A DNA stretch of 64,000 nucleotides from Pseudomonas sp. FP2309 (lineage in GTDB: Bacteria > Pseudomonadota > Gammaproteobacteria > Pseudomonadales > Pseudomonadaceae), in the NCBI RefSeq assembly GCF_030687575.1, contig NZ_CP117439.1, positions 1,736,001-1,800,000 on the forward strand. Reading direction: 5' to 3'. Below the pieces are notes generated by a model. That model was not told the DNA's origin. It did no database searches and worked only from the letters and a program-made list of their open reading frames with translations. A program made the translations under genes and the position numbers. Of this stretch, positions 7,518 through 16,926 are shown in pieces; positions within the stretch are counted from its first letter, which is position 1, and each line of letters starts with the position of its first letter.

Positions 7518-7736
7518 ATGATCTCGAACCTGGTTAAAGTCGCGCTGATTGCTGGCACGTTGCTGTTGAGCGCGTGTTCATCCTCGTCCGCTGTGAACAG
7601 CGACCCGTGTTTTTCAGGCGGATGCCAGGCATTCGGTGACCACAGCCCCAGCAAAGCCGCCAGGATGAATTTTGGCGGCAGTGGGTTGGGAAGTAGTTAT
7701 GGGGAGTATGGGTCGGGGTTGTTGCATGATGATTGA
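7518..7736 (+). CDS. Small lipoprotein, function unknown
   Basis: 72 residues with a lipoprotein signal: MISNLVKVALIAGTLLLSAC, lipobox L-S-A-C with Cys at position 20, then a Ser-rich linker and a Gly-rich tail (NFGGSGLGSSYGEYGSGL). AGGGAA lies upstream of ATG 7518. Probably an outer-membrane-anchored periplasmic protein. No family recognised. Confidence 0.7.
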   Translation: MISNLVKVALIAGTLLLSACSSSSAVNSDPCFSGGCQAFGDHSPSKAARMNFGGSGLGSSYGEYGSGLLHDD

Positions 7737-7745
7737 TGCAGTGAT

Positions 7746-7772
7746 GGTCAGTCAGTTGTGGGGTGACTGACC
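7746..7772. terminator. Perfect 9-bp stem-loop between convergent genes
   Basis: GGTCAGTCA (7746-7754) pairs with TGACTGACC (7764-7772). It lies just after the lipoprotein stop and before the end of the oppositely oriented MFS gene. There is no strong T-run, so it is only a candidate bidirectional terminator. Confidence 0.45.
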
Positions 7773-7833
7773 CACTGCTATCGGAAGCAGCCCCCTCCCA
7801 CATGTGCTCGGTGGTGGGGCGCAAGTGTGGGGG

Positions 7834-9021
7834 TTAGTGGCCGCCTTTCATGCGGCGGGCGATGAGGTAGAGGCCAAGGCCGACCAGCGCGGTCACCGCG
7901 CCAATGTACCCGGTACTCGTCCAGCCATATCCCGCGGTAATTGCCATCCCGCCAAACCAGGGTCCTAGCGCGTTGGCCAGGTTGAACGCTGCGTGGTTGG
8001 AGGCCGCCGCCAGGCTCGGGGCTTCGTGGGCGATGTCCATCAGGCGGATTTGCAATGGCGCCGCCAGCGAGACCATGGTGCCGACCAGGCCGATGCCGAG
8101 CAGCACGCCCCATAGTGAGCCTGCAATGAAGGGGAACAGCAGCAGGATGGCGATCGACCACACCACGATCACACCCACCGCACGAAATTGCAGGCGGTCG
8201 AACAGCTTGCCGCCGGCGATGTTGCCGATGATGCCACCGACGCCAAACGCGGCGAGGCCGAAGGGGATCCATTGGGGCGAGACTTTGGTCACTTCGAGCA
8301 TGGTTGGGGCCAGGTAGCTGAACACGCAGAACATCCCCGCAAAGCCAATCGCGCCGATGGACAGGGCCATCCACACCTGCGGTTTGGTAAAAGCGCGCAA
8401 TTCTTTGCGTGGGTCGCTGCGGGGTTCGTCGCGGCGGTGGGGAACGAACTGCCAGACCAGGGCAATGGTGCACAGGGCGATGACGCTGACCAATGCAAAC
8501 GCCGAGCGCCAGCCCAGGTGCTGGCCAAGGAAGGTGGCAATCGGGTTACCCAGCAACATCGCCAGCGTCAGCCCCATCATCACGCGGGCCACGGCGCCGG
8601 CGCGCTTGTCGGTCGGCACCATGCTTGAGGCGACCACGGCGGCAATCCCGAAATAGGCGCCGTGGGGCAGGCCGCTGATAAAGCGGAAGGCCACCAACGA
8701 GCCGAAGGTCGGGGTAAATGCAGTGGCGAAGTTCCCCAGTGCATACAGCCCCATCAATAGCAGCAGCATGTGTTTGCGCAGCAACCTGGCACCCAGGATC
8801 GCCAGCAGGGGCGCGCCGACCATCACCCCCAGCGCGTAGGCACTGATGGCGTGGCCCACTTGGGGTTCGCTCAAGTTCAGGTTGTGGGCGATGTCGGGCA
8901 TCAGGCCCATGATCGCGAATTCGCCAGTACCGATCGCGAAAGCGCCCACGGCCATGGCCGCTTCCATCTTGGCGGCGCTGCGCGCGGGCAGCACGTGCGC
9001 GGTTGTTTGCTGGATAGACAT
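7834..9021 (-). CDS. MFS transporter, AraJ-like drug/sugar efflux family (DHA1)
   Basis: 395 residues from ATG 9021 (an upstream in-frame start at 9048 lacks a good ribosome site). Twelve hydrophobic segments are predicted. It starts with the sequence AAMAVGAFAIGTGEFAIMGLMPDIA typical of the AraJ/YdhP group, followed by the loop 2-3 region GARLLRKHMLLLLM and motif C-like GPWFGGMAI. Proton-driven export from the cytoplasm is likely; substrate unknown. It stands alone, divergent from mqo across a 505-bp gap. Confidence 0.85.
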   Translation of the reverse strand: MSIQQTTAHVLPARSAAKMEAAMAVGAFAIGTGEFAIMGLMPDIAHNLNLSEPQVGHAISAYALGVMVGAPLLAILGARLLRKHMLLLLMGLYALGNFATAFTPTFGSLVAFRFISGLPHGAYFGIAAVVASSMVPTDKRAGAVARVMMGLTLAMLLGNPIATFLGQHLGWRSAFALVSVIALCTIALVWQFVPHRRDEPRSDPRKELRAFTKPQVWMALSIGAIGFAGMFCVFSYLAPTMLEVTKVSPQWIPFGLAAFGVGGIIGNIAGGKLFDRLQFRAVGVIVVWSIAILLLFPFIAGSLWGVLLGIGLVGTMVSLAAPLQIRLMDIAHEAPSLAAASNHAAFNLANALGPWFGGMAITAGYGWTSTGYIGAVTALVGLGLYLIARRMKGGH

Positions 9022-9526
9022 GGATTGCCCTGTTTGGGTGTAAAGCAAGAAGGTGAGCGGCGGGTGCTACGCAAGCCGCGACGAAGGGTTCTAGAACAGC
9101 CGTTTACGCGAGAGTTCCGTGGGCAGACTGCCCTGTGACCGCACGTCGCGCCTGGCTGGCTTGACACATAAGCCGATCTGCCGGGTTAAAACCGGTGTTT
9201 TAGCACTGTCAATTGGCCAAACGACGCATAAACGCTGTTTAGCGTGATATTCTGCGCGCCGTCTTGGTCTAGGCTTTCTCTGGTGCGTACACCCGTATAC
9301 GTCCCGGCGGATGGCTGGCGCCCAGGTAGCTGAAGCCAATAATGATAAGAAGTCAGCGCAGAAGGGACATAAAAGTGAGGCCGATACGTCGGTCTTGTGT
9401 GCCCACCCTGCGGCTCTCACGTGAATGTGCACACCCCCGCGATACGTTGCCTGGCGTAGCGTGATGGAGGGTTGCCCATGATCAGGGAGTGGTGGGGCGG
9501 ATGGCGTTTTATCATAGGTGCTACTG
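9022..9526. other. 505-bp divergent intergenic region between the MFS gene and mqo
   Basis: It must hold promoters for both genes. A TTGACA occurs at 9161-9166 and a TATTCT at 9248-9253, but neither pairs well with a partner hexamer. GCCGATACGTCGG and CGTATACG-type dyads are scattered. A 163-codon minus-strand frame (9091-9582) overlaps the mqo start and has no motif; not accepted. The long leader suggests mqo is regulated by several factors. Confidence 0.4.
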
Positions 9527-11173
9527 ATGTTTAAAAAAGTAAACACTGCCTTGCTGGGGCTGGCGTTGTCGATGGGGATCACGTCCGTTCACGCGCAAGA
9601 GACAAAGAAAGTCGATGTGCTGCTGATCGGCGGCGGCATCATGAGTGCGACCCTGGGTGTCTGGCTTAACGAGCTGGAACCGGACTGGTCGATGGAAATG
9701 GTCGAGCGCCTCGATGGCGTGGCCGAAGAAAGCTCCAACGGCTGGAACAATGCCGGTACCGGTCACTCGGCCCTGGCTGAGCTGAACTACACCCCGGAAA
9801 ACAAGGACGGCAACGTTGAGATCCCGAAAGCGGTCGAGATCAACGAAGCGTTCCAGATCTCCCGTCAGTTCTGGTCCTGGCAGGTCCGTCAGGGCGTGCT
9901 GAAGAACCCGCGCTCGTTCATCAACACCACGCCGCACATGAGCTTTGTGTGGGGCGATGAAAACATCAAGTTCCTGAAAAAGCGCTACGAAGCCCTGCAG
10001 GCGAGCCCGCTGTTTGCCGGCATGCAGTACTCCGAAGACCCGGCACAGATCGCCAAATGGGTTCCGTTGATGATGGAAGGGCGTGACCCGAACCAGAAAA
10101 TCGCGGCCACCTGGAGCCCGCTGGGTACCGACATGAACTTCGGCGAGATCACCCGTCAGTTCGTCGCTCATCTGCAAACCACGCCTAAGTTCGACCTGAA
10201 ACTGTCGAGCGAAGTGCAGGACATCACCAAGAACGCCGACGGTTCGTGGCGTGTCAGCTACAAAAACCTGAAAGACGGCACCAAGACTGAAACCGACGCC
10301 AAGTTCGTGTTCATCGGCGCTGGCGGCGGTGCACTGCACTTGCTGCAGAAGTCGGGCATTCCTGAAGCCAAGGAATACGCAGGCTTCCCGGTGGGTGGCT
10401 CGTTCCTGGTGACCGATAACCCAACCGTTGCCGAGCAGCACCTGGCCAAGGCCTACGGCAAAGCATCGGTTGGCGCGCCGCCGATGTCGGTTCCGCACCT
10501 GGACACCCGCGTGCTGGATGGCAAGCGCGTGATCCTGTTTGGCCCATTTGCCACCTTCTCCACCAAGTTCCTCAAAGAAGGCTCGTACCTGGACCTGCTG
10601 ACCAGCACCACCACCCACAACATCTGGCCCATGACCAAAGTCGGTATTCGTGAATACCCACTGGTCGAGTACCTCGCCGGCCAACTGATGCTGTCCGATG
10701 ACGACCGCTTCAAGGCGCTGCAAGAGTACTTCCCGAACGCCAAGCAATCCGACTGGCGTCTGTGGCAGGCCGGTCAGCGTGTGCAGATCATCAAGCGTGA
10801 CGAAGAGCAGGGCGGCGTCCTGAAACTCGGTACCGAAGTGGTCAGCTCCGCCGACAACACCATCGCAGGCCTGTTGGGTGCATCGCCAGGCGCGTCCACC
10901 GCGGCTCCGATCATGCTGACCGTGCTGCAGAAAGTGTTCAAGGACAAGGTTGCGACGCCTGAGTGGCAGGCAAAGATTCACCAGATCGTCCCGAGCTACG
11001 GCACCAAGCTGAACGACAGCCCGGAAGCCGTTGCCAAGGAATGGGCCTACACCGCCGATGTCCTGCAACTGCCGACACCGCCTGTGATTCCGCAAAAAGC
11101 GCCTGTCAAGGCGACCGAAGCGGCCAAGCCTGCGGCTGAGCCGAGCAAGCCGGCGTCTGATCTGGCGCTGTAA
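9527..11173 (+). CDS. mqo: Malate:quinone oxidoreductase (FAD)
   Basis: Oxidises malate to oxaloacetate at the inner membrane and passes electrons to ubiquinone; replaces or bypasses malate dehydrogenase in the TCA cycle. 548 residues from ATG 9527. The Rossmann motif for FAD is [13 protein letters not shown] (residues 34-46), followed by [22 protein letters not shown] and late [16 protein letters not shown]. Unusually, the N-terminus looks like a Sec signal ([23 protein letters not shown], cleavage V-H-A|Q at 23/24), and there is an Ala/Pro/Lys-rich C-terminal tail (about residues 515-548). Such extended forms are typical of one Mqo paralogue in pseudomonads. Single gene with its own terminator. 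Confidence 0.95.
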   Translation: MFKKVNTALLGLALSMGITSVHAQETKKVDVLLIGGGIMSATLGVWLNELEPDWSMEMVERLDGVAEESSNGWNNAGTGHSALAELNYTPENKDGNVEIPKAVEINEAFQISRQFWSWQVRQGVLKNPRSFINTTPHMSFVWGDENIKFLKKRYEALQASPLFAGMQYSEDPAQIAKWVPLMMEGRDPNQKIAATWSPLGTDMNFGEITRQFVAHLQTTPKFDLKLSSEVQDITKNADGSWRVSYKNLKDGTKTETDAKFVFIGAGGGALHLLQKSGIPEAKEYAGFPVGGSFLVTDNPTVAEQHLAKAYGKASVGAPPMSVPHLDTRVLDGKRVILFGPFATFSTKFLKEGSYLDLLTSTTTHNIWPMTKVGIREYPLVEYLAGQLMLSDDDRFKALQEYFPNAKQSDWRLWQAGQRVQIIKRDEEQGGVLKLGTEVVSSADNTIAGLLGASPGASTAAPIMLTVLQKVFKDKVATPEWQAKIHQIVPSYGTKLNDSPEAVAKEWAYTADVLQLPTPPVIPQKAPVKATEAAKPAAEPSKPASDLAL

Positions 11174-11184
11174 CACGCTCCAGC

Positions 11185-11223
11185 AAAAGCCCGCTGAACC
11201 GGTAACGGTCAGCGGGCTTTTTT
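11185..11223 (+). terminator. Rho-independent terminator of mqo
   Basis: AAAAGCCCGCTGA (11185-11197) pairs with TCAGCGGGCTTTT (11209-11221), followed by further T residues; 13-bp stem starting 12 bp after the mqo stop. Confidence 0.9.
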
Positions 11224-11314
11224 GCGGGCGTGGTGTTTATGGAGGAGGGCACGAGCGCTCGGCCGCGGCCAGTCCGATCCAGTCGCGCACTTCAGCGCGT
11301 CGGCCCTGGAGCGC

Positions 11315-12163
11315 TCAAATGTGGAAGTTGTGTTTAACCTGGTCATACACATGCAGCGCCAGTGCGTTGCTACTGTCGCAGAGCAGGTACAGATGATGCT
11401 CCGGCAGTGGCGGCAACGTGATGCCGGCGATCTGCTGAGTCAGTCCTTCGCCCATGCGACTTTCCTCGATCAGGCCCACCGCGACGCCGCTGCGTATACA
11501 GGCTTCGACAGCCGAAGAGTTGGGGCTCTCCAGCAGCACGCGATGATAAGTCCCGTGGTCCTTCAGCATTTGTAACGCCGCTGCACGATACGGGCAGCCG
11601 GCAACGGGTACCGTAATGGGCAGGGCGGCGTTCGGCGTGTGGCTGAAGTGCTCGGCCGCTACCCACAGCGGCTGCACGGGCCCCAGCCGTTCGCCCTGTG
11701 CCAGCGGCTGCGCGCTGACGGTGATCGTCAGGTCCAACTGGTTCGCCATGAACATATTCAGCAACTCACCGCTGGTGCGCGCTTCGACTTCCAGTTCCAG
11801 CAAGGGGTTGTCGGCGATCAACTGCGGCACGCATGCCTGGATGAACGCGGGGGCATACGTATCGGGTATTCCCAGGCGGATCTTGCCCTGCATCCGTTGA
11901 GGCATCAGCGAGATGAGCAGACGGTCATGGCTCTTGAGAAACTCAGTGGTTTCGCCCAGCAGTTTCTTGCCGTAGAGCGTCAACTCCACGCCCTGGTTGT
12001 TACGGCTGAACAGACGCTGGCCAATCTGTTTTTCCAGCTTCTGGATCTGAGTCGTCACCGCTGAAGCGCTGCGATGCACATGGTCTGCCGCTTCGTTGAA
12101 GCGTCCAAAGCGCGCGACGGCGTGGAAGGTGCGCAGTAGATCAATGTTCAATTGTTTGGTCAT
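11315..12163 (-). CDS. LysR-family transcriptional regulator
   Basis: 282 residues. N-terminal winged helix (NIDLLRTFHAVARFGRFNEAADHVHRSASAVTTQIQKLEKQIGQRLFSR, residues 5-55), then an effector-binding domain of the periplasmic-binding-protein fold. It is divergently transcribed from the DMT exporter gene that starts 98 bp away, the usual layout in which a LysR regulator controls its neighbour. Effector unknown. Confidence 0.88.
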   Translation of the reverse strand: MTKQLNIDLLRTFHAVARFGRFNEAADHVHRSASAVTTQIQKLEKQIGQRLFSRNNQGVELTLYGKKLLGETTEFLKSHDRLLISLMPQRMQGKIRLGIPDTYAPAFIQACVPQLIADNPLLELEVEARTSGELLNMFMANQLDLTITVSAQPLAQGERLGPVQPLWVAAEHFSHTPNAALPITVPVAGCPYRAAALQMLKDHGTYHRVLLESPNSSAVEACIRSGVAVGLIEESRMGEGLTQQIAGITLPPLPEHHLYLLCDSSNALALHVYDQVKHNFHI

Positions 12164-12261
12164 GATTCTGCTTTTCCGGATTGGTTATGCCGGTTATTCA
12201 AATATACATAAGCATGTGCGCTCTTTAGCCTTGGGGTCAATCTACGAAGATTGGAGGCGAT

Positions 12262-13161
12262 ATGACGCGATCAACCCTGAAGCTGTGGTTATTGCAGGGT
12301 GCGTTTGTGCTGTCCTGGAGCTCCGGCTACATCGGCGCCAAGCTCGGCACCCAGGGCGGCGGGGCGTTCAACCTGCTGTTCTGGCGTTTCCTGCTGGTAT
12401 CGCTGTGCCTGGGCGTGTTTTTGAATGTCAAGGTATTGAGCGTTTCATGGGCGCAGATTCGGCATCATGCCATCGTCGGTTTCCTGTCTCAGTTCCTGTA
12501 CCTGAGTTGCCTCTACGTGGCGATCCAGAACGGTTTGCCGCCCGGCATTGCTGCGATCATTGCGGCGCTGCAGCCCTTGATGACGGCGGCATTGTCGACG
12601 GGCAACGCCACTGAGCGCAGCGGTGGCTGGCAGTGGGCGGGGCTGACAGTCAGCTTTGTCGGGGTATTGATCGTGATTGCCGGGCAATACCGCAGCAGCG
12701 GCGCCAGCGTCGGCTTGCTCATGTACGGCTTGCCATTGGCCGCGGCGCTGGGGCTGACGTTGGCGACGTTGTACGAGCGCCGCAGCCTTCAAGGCCGGGA
12801 CGCGGGCTTGATGCTGCCGCTGTTTATCCAATCGTTGCTGACCCTGATCGGCTTCACCGGCGCCGTGCTCTATACCGATACGTTGAGTATTCCCCATGAC
12901 CCCGCTGTACTGGTCTCGATTGTCTGGCTGACGGTGTTCTCGACGTTTGGGGCTTACCTGAGCCTGTGGATGCTGCTGCGGGTGATGACAGCGACACGCG
13001 TCGCGGCGCTGGTGTATCTGGAACCCCCTGTGACGTTGGTGTGGGCAGCGCTGATGTTCGGCGATCTGATTCACGCCTCGACCTATGCCGGTATTGCCGT
13101 GGTGGTCGCGGGGATGGTGCTGGTGCGCTTGAAACGACCGACCGTCGCGTGTGTTTCTTGA
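12262..13161 (+). CDS. DMT-family transporter (EamA/RhaT-like exporter)
   Basis: 299 residues, ten hydrophobic segments in two EamA repeats. The first opens with GAFVLSWSSGYIGAKLG; the second contains the conserved AALVYLEPPVTLVWAALMFGD. GGAGG lies 6 bp before ATG 12262. Probably exports amino acids or other metabolites across the inner membrane. Likely controlled by the divergent LysR gene. Confidence 0.85.
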   Translation: MTRSTLKLWLLQGAFVLSWSSGYIGAKLGTQGGGAFNLLFWRFLLVSLCLGVFLNVKVLSVSWAQIRHHAIVGFLSQFLYLSCLYVAIQNGLPPGIAAIIAALQPLMTAALSTGNATERSGGWQWAGLTVSFVGVLIVIAGQYRSSGASVGLLMYGLPLAAALGLTLATLYERRSLQGRDAGLMLPLFIQSLLTLIGFTGAVLYTDTLSIPHDPAVLVSIVWLTVFSTFGAYLSLWMLLRVMTATRVAALVYLEPPVTLVWAALMFGDLIHASTYAGIAVVVAGMVLVRLKRPTVACVS

Positions 13162-13291
13162 TGTGTCCGAGTTCAGCAACCTGACAGACACCACCTGTTA
13201 AAAAGTAACTCAAGCCTGAGCAACGCATGGCTGAAACACGGGGCATTTTTTACTGGTGCAAGTGTTGGGCGTCAGCGCCCGAGGGGTTTTT

Positions 13292-13621
13292 ATGTTGTTA
13301 CGTTATGCAGCGTTGGCGGCGGTTGTCGTCGCGGCATCCGGGTGTGTGCAAGAGCGCGTTGTGCATGATCGTCGGCCGGTGCAACGAGAATATGTCGAGG
13401 TGGTGGCGCCACAGCCACCGCCGGTGCAGGTCATTGAGGTCGAGCCTGCGGTACGCGAAGGCTACATCTGGTCACGCGGCTACTGGCGCTGGGAAGGCGG
13501 GCGTTATGTGGCGGTGCACGGCCATTGGGAGCCGGTCCGTGAAGGGTATCGCTATGTGCATCCGCACTGGGTTCAGCGCAACGACGGTTATCACTGGCAG
13601 CACGGTGGCTGGGTGCGTTAA
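13292..13621 (+). CDS. YXWGXW-repeat lipoprotein
   Basis: 109 residues from ATG 13292. Lipoprotein signal MLLRYAALAAVVVAASGC with Cys at position 18. The mature part has a proline/valine-rich linker, then repeated aromatic motifs (GYIWSRGYWRWEGGRYV, GHWEPVREGYRYVHPHWV, GYHWQHGGWVR), which define the YXWGXW family of small exported proteins. Likely outer-membrane anchored. Function unknown. Confidence 0.78.
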   Translation: MLLRYAALAAVVVAASGCVQERVVHDRRPVQREYVEVVAPQPPPVQVIEVEPAVREGYIWSRGYWRWEGGRYVAVHGHWEPVREGYRYVHPHWVQRNDGYHWQHGGWVR

Positions 13622-13628
13622 GCCAGGC

Positions 13629-14000
13629 TCAAGAGGGCTTTTTGGTACCCAGTAGCCGAACTTCCCTCAACAGCGCGGCGCCGAGTTGATCGGTGCCCAG
13701 CTCCTTGTACCCCACGGCCTTGATCTCGCCGTTCTCCTCGGCCTGGATAATGATCACCGGCGTTTCCTTGCCGGTGGCCTCGTCCACATGCAGGGCGTAT
13801 TGGGGAACGTCCACCTTGATCGGTGTACCCGCGGCCTTGCCCTTTACATTGATCAGAAACGCTGCGCAGCCCGTGTCGACATCCGCGCTGGTGGCTGGGC
13901 GGCCGCTGACGAAACAGGTTGTCGGCAGGTCGGGCCAGATGACGTCGGCCTCGGCGAGTGATGGCAACAGGGCCATTGCAGCCAGAAAAAGCGTGCGCAC
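13629..14000 (-). CDS. Exported protein of unknown function
   Basis: 123 residues with a short signal peptide (MRTLFLAAMALLPSLAEA, cleavage after A-E-A), then a soluble domain with two Cys (TCFVSGRPA, TGCAAFLI) that could form a disulfide in the periplasm. No family recognised. Convergent with the YXWGXW lipoprotein gene, with only 7 bp between them. Confidence 0.65.
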   Translation of the reverse strand: MRTLFLAAMALLPSLAEADVIWPDLPTTCFVSGRPATSADVDTGCAAFLINVKGKAAGTPIKVDVPQYALHVDEATGKETPVIIIQAEENGEIKAVGYKELGTDQLGAALLREVRLLGTKKPS

Positions 14001-14227
14001 GTTGGTCGTTCTCTTGATCAGGGGGGAGAGGCGGTTTTTACCAAAGCCTGGCGACAGGGGCGTGAGGGACTCGATCAGTGCGGATGCCTGGGGGGAGTAT
14101 CTCCAACAAGATCCGTTGGTCCATAGGGTGGCTCGCAGATGAGGAGTGAATCGGAATAATCCAAACCTGGACCAAATGCTCAGTCATCACCTGCTTGCCC
14201 ATGGGCCAAAGCGATACAAACCATGAC

Positions 14228-14253
14228 CGACCGTCAGCGTCTGCGGACGGTCG
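14228..14253 (-). terminator. Candidate hairpin after ppnN
   Basis: CGACCGTC (14228-14235) pairs with GACGGTCG (14246-14253), a short distance after the ppnN stop on the minus strand. No clear T-run follows, so this is tentative. The rest of 14001-14271 shows no gene. Confidence 0.4.
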
Positions 14254-14271
14254 TCAGCCCGCCATTGGCGC

Positions 14272-15645
14272 TCACTGCACGACGCGATAGCACGGCACGT
14301 ACGCTGCGCCACCGGGCAATTTCATGCGGTGCTGGGCAACAAATGCCTGAAGCAGTTCGTCCAGTGGTTTCATGATGGCCGGGTCGCCGTTGATCTCGTA
14401 CGGGCCGTGTTGTTCGATCAGGCGAATGCCCTTGTCCTTCACGTTCCCGGCCACGATGCCCGAGAACGCGCGACGCAGGTTGGCGGCCAGTTCGTGGGGC
14501 GCCAGCGCGTGGCTCAGTTGCAGGCTGGCCATGTTTTCGTGGGTTGGATCGAACGGACGCTGGAAGACCTCGTCGATCTTCAGCAGCCAGTTGAAGTGGA
14601 ATGCGTCGTTGCGCTCACGACGGAACTGTTTCACCGCCTTGAGGCCGGCGGTCATTTGGCGCGCCACTTCGGCCGGGTCGTCGATGATGATCTGGTAATG
14701 CGCCTGCGCCGCCTCGCCCAGGGTGGCGCCGACGAAGGCATGCAACTGCTGCAGATACGGCGCGGCCTGTTTCGGCCCGGTGAGGATGACCGGGAACGGC
14801 ACGTCGCGGTTGTCCGGGTGCATCAGAATGCCCAGCAGGTAGAGGAATTCCTCGGCCGTGCCGGCGCCGCCGGGAAAGATGATGATGCCGTGGCCGACAC
14901 GCACGAAGGCTTCCAGGCGCTTCTCGATATCCGGCAGGATCACCAGCTCGTTGACGATGGGGTTCGGCGCTTCGGCGGCGATGATGCCCGGCTCGGTCAG
15001 GCCCAGGTAGCGCCCGCCGGTAATGCGTTGCTTGGCGTGGGAAATGGTCGCGCCTTTCATCGGACCTTTCATCACGCCGGGGCCACAGCCGGTGCACACG
15101 TCGAGGCTGCGCAGGCCCAGTTCGTGCCCGACTTTCTTGGTGTATTTGTATTCTTCGGTATTGATCGAGTGCCCACCCCAGCACACCACGATTTTCGGCT
15201 CGACACCGGGGCGCAGCGTACGGGCATTGCGCAGCAGGTGGAACACGTAGTCGGTGATGCCTTGGGAATTGCTCAGGTCGATGCGCTGGCTGTCCAGTTC
15301 GTTCTCGGTGTAGACGATGTCGCGCAGCGCGCTGAACAGCATCTCACGGGTGCTGGCGATCATCTCACCATCGACAAACGCGTCCGCCGGGGCGTTCAAC
15401 AGTTCCAGGCGCACACCACGGTCCTGTTGGTGAATACGCACTTCAAAGTCTTTATAAGCGTCGAGAATGGTCTTGGCGTTATCGATATGCGCGCCAGTGT
15501 TGAGGATTGCCAGGGCGCACTGGCGGAACAGGGTGTAGATGCTGCCGGTACCGGCTTCGCTCAGTTGTTGCACTTCACGTTGGGAGAGGGTTTCGAGGCT
15601 GCCCTTGGGGCTGACGGAGGCATTGATGACTTGACGTTGGGGCAT
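14272..15645 (-). CDS. ppnN: Pyrimidine/purine nucleotide 5'-monophosphate nucleosidase (LOG-like)
   Basis: Splits nucleoside monophosphates such as GMP, IMP and UMP into base and ribose 5-phosphate; the E. coli enzyme is regulated by (p)ppGpp. 457 residues from ATG 15645. It has an N-terminal domain (1-145), then a Rossmann-like LOG domain with VCTGCGPGVMKGPMKGA (183-200) and the signature PGGAGTAEE (258-266), and a C-terminal domain, as in the long YgdH/PpnN form. It stands alone. Confidence 0.92.
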   Translation of the reverse strand: MPQRQVINASVSPKGSLETLSQREVQQLSEAGTGSIYTLFRQCALAILNTGAHIDNAKTILDAYKDFEVRIHQQDRGVRLELLNAPADAFVDGEMIASTREMLFSALRDIVYTENELDSQRIDLSNSQGITDYVFHLLRNARTLRPGVEPKIVVCWGGHSINTEEYKYTKKVGHELGLRSLDVCTGCGPGVMKGPMKGATISHAKQRITGGRYLGLTEPGIIAAEAPNPIVNELVILPDIEKRLEAFVRVGHGIIIFPGGAGTAEEFLYLLGILMHPDNRDVPFPVILTGPKQAAPYLQQLHAFVGATLGEAAQAHYQIIIDDPAEVARQMTAGLKAVKQFRRERNDAFHFNWLLKIDEVFQRPFDPTHENMASLQLSHALAPHELAANLRRAFSGIVAGNVKDKGIRLIEQHGPYEINGDPAIMKPLDELLQAFVAQHRMKLPGGAAYVPCYRVVQ

Positions 15646-15792
15646 TCTGATTCCTTGAAAGCGCAGCCACCGCACCCGATGAGGCGCAATGGCTTGAGAA
15701 GGGTGGGCGCAGATTAACGCGCCCGAGCCGAATATTTACCTCAGGCACAAGGCCGAGTGCAAATACCGTCCATCCCCATCATGCCGCAGAAC

Positions 15793-16617
15793 TCACTGAA
15801 TCAGCTTCCAGTTTTTGTAGAAAACCCGACGCAGGGTGAAGACCATCCCGGCAAACCCGGCGATCACGGCGTTCAGCACCCACGGCACCGGGGTCGGTCG
15901 TACGATATCGATAAACAGGCAGTAGCGCTTGGCGTCATTTTTGTTGAAGGACGCGTGCATCAGCGTGTCATCGAAAATAAACAGCGGGTCGTCATGCCAG
16001 TAATGTTTGTGTTTGCCCACTTGAATGAACACACCATCGTGATGGGGGGCCGGTGCCATGTTGTAGAGCACCCGGAACATCATGCGCAAAGGGCCGAAGT
16101 GAAACGACGTCGAGCGGTTTTCGTTGAATACCGATACGCCGATGGTCTTCACGTACGGCAGCTTTTTGCGCAATTGAGGAATATCCAGCGTGGTTTCGAT
16201 CGGCCGTCCGTACCACTGGAAAAACAGCATCCCGCGCTTCTTCTCGGCCATGCGTTCGTCCAGGTAACCGATGATTTCGTCCTTGTGGGCCATGGCGTCG
16301 TCGAGCACCTGTTGCAGGTCTTCACGCCAGGCGGGTGGCAGGTCGCGCATCGTGTAAACGTGGCGGTTGCGTGAGCTCAACAGGTCGAACAGCGTGTTGA
16401 ACGGTGCCAGCAGCCAGGTGTTGCGGCCGCTGCCGATAAAGTACTTTTTGAATGTCGGTGTGTCGTACAGGCCATTGCGCAAGAAGTCGTAAATACCGCA
16501 CAGCAGCACCAGGCAAAGGAACACCAGCGTGGTTTCTGGGAACACATCGATAATCAGCAAGACGCCGAGTACCCAGGCGACCGATAGCGCTTTTTTACGC
16601 AAAGCAGGCTTGTTCAT
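15793..16617 (-). CDS. Aspartyl/asparaginyl beta-hydroxylase-type dioxygenase, LpxO-like
   Basis: 274 residues from ATG 16617 (chosen for GGAG upstream and the start of the hydrophobic N-terminus). Membrane segments lie at about residues 10-50, and another near the C-terminus (VPWVLNAVIAGFAGMVF). The catalytic part is of the Asp/Asn hydroxylase family (Fe(II)/2-oxoglutarate): GPLRMMFRVLYNM, KHYWHDDPLFIFDDTLMHASFN and a distal Arg (DAKRYCLFIDIVRP). LpxO members 2-hydroxylate secondary acyl chains of lipid A at the inner membrane. The class is secure, the lipid A substrate is inferred. Confidence 0.78.
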   Translation of the reverse strand: MNKPALRKKALSVAWVLGVLLIIDVFPETTLVFLCLVLLCGIYDFLRNGLYDTPTFKKYFIGSGRNTWLLAPFNTLFDLLSSRNRHVYTMRDLPPAWREDLQQVLDDAMAHKDEIIGYLDERMAEKKRGMLFFQWYGRPIETTLDIPQLRKKLPYVKTIGVSVFNENRSTSFHFGPLRMMFRVLYNMAPAPHHDGVFIQVGKHKHYWHDDPLFIFDDTLMHASFNKNDAKRYCLFIDIVRPTPVPWVLNAVIAGFAGMVFTLRRVFYKNWKLIQ

Positions 16618-16926
16618 GCAACTCAGCTCCAGAAGGACGCCATTCGACAGGTCCGGATCCGTGGCTGCGAGTGGTGGGGTTTGAAACATATTGAAACAAC
16701 TGCGTCATAATAAGGCCTTCTGCGCCGCAAAGGCGTTTTAAATAGTGCGAAATTGTGAAGGTTTCACGCGGTTTTCAAGCGGCGTCGAGCCCGCGTGGAT
16801 TGGATTTTGTAAACGTAGGATTTGCGACTATCGTGACGCTTCGGTTTTTCGTGCGTCATAGACCGGTACGATTGAAGTTGAATGGCCACCATTGGCCTTC
16901 GGCACCTTGGAAGAGGCAGAAATTTT

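Noticed and set aside
9091..9582. 163-codon minus-strand frame across the mqo leader
   Set aside because: It overlaps the mqo start, has no ribosome site and no domain-like composition.
9521..11176. 551-codon open frame antisense to mqo, the same length as mqo
   Set aside because: Codon-bias shadow; the forward frame has clear Mqo motifs, terminator and signal.
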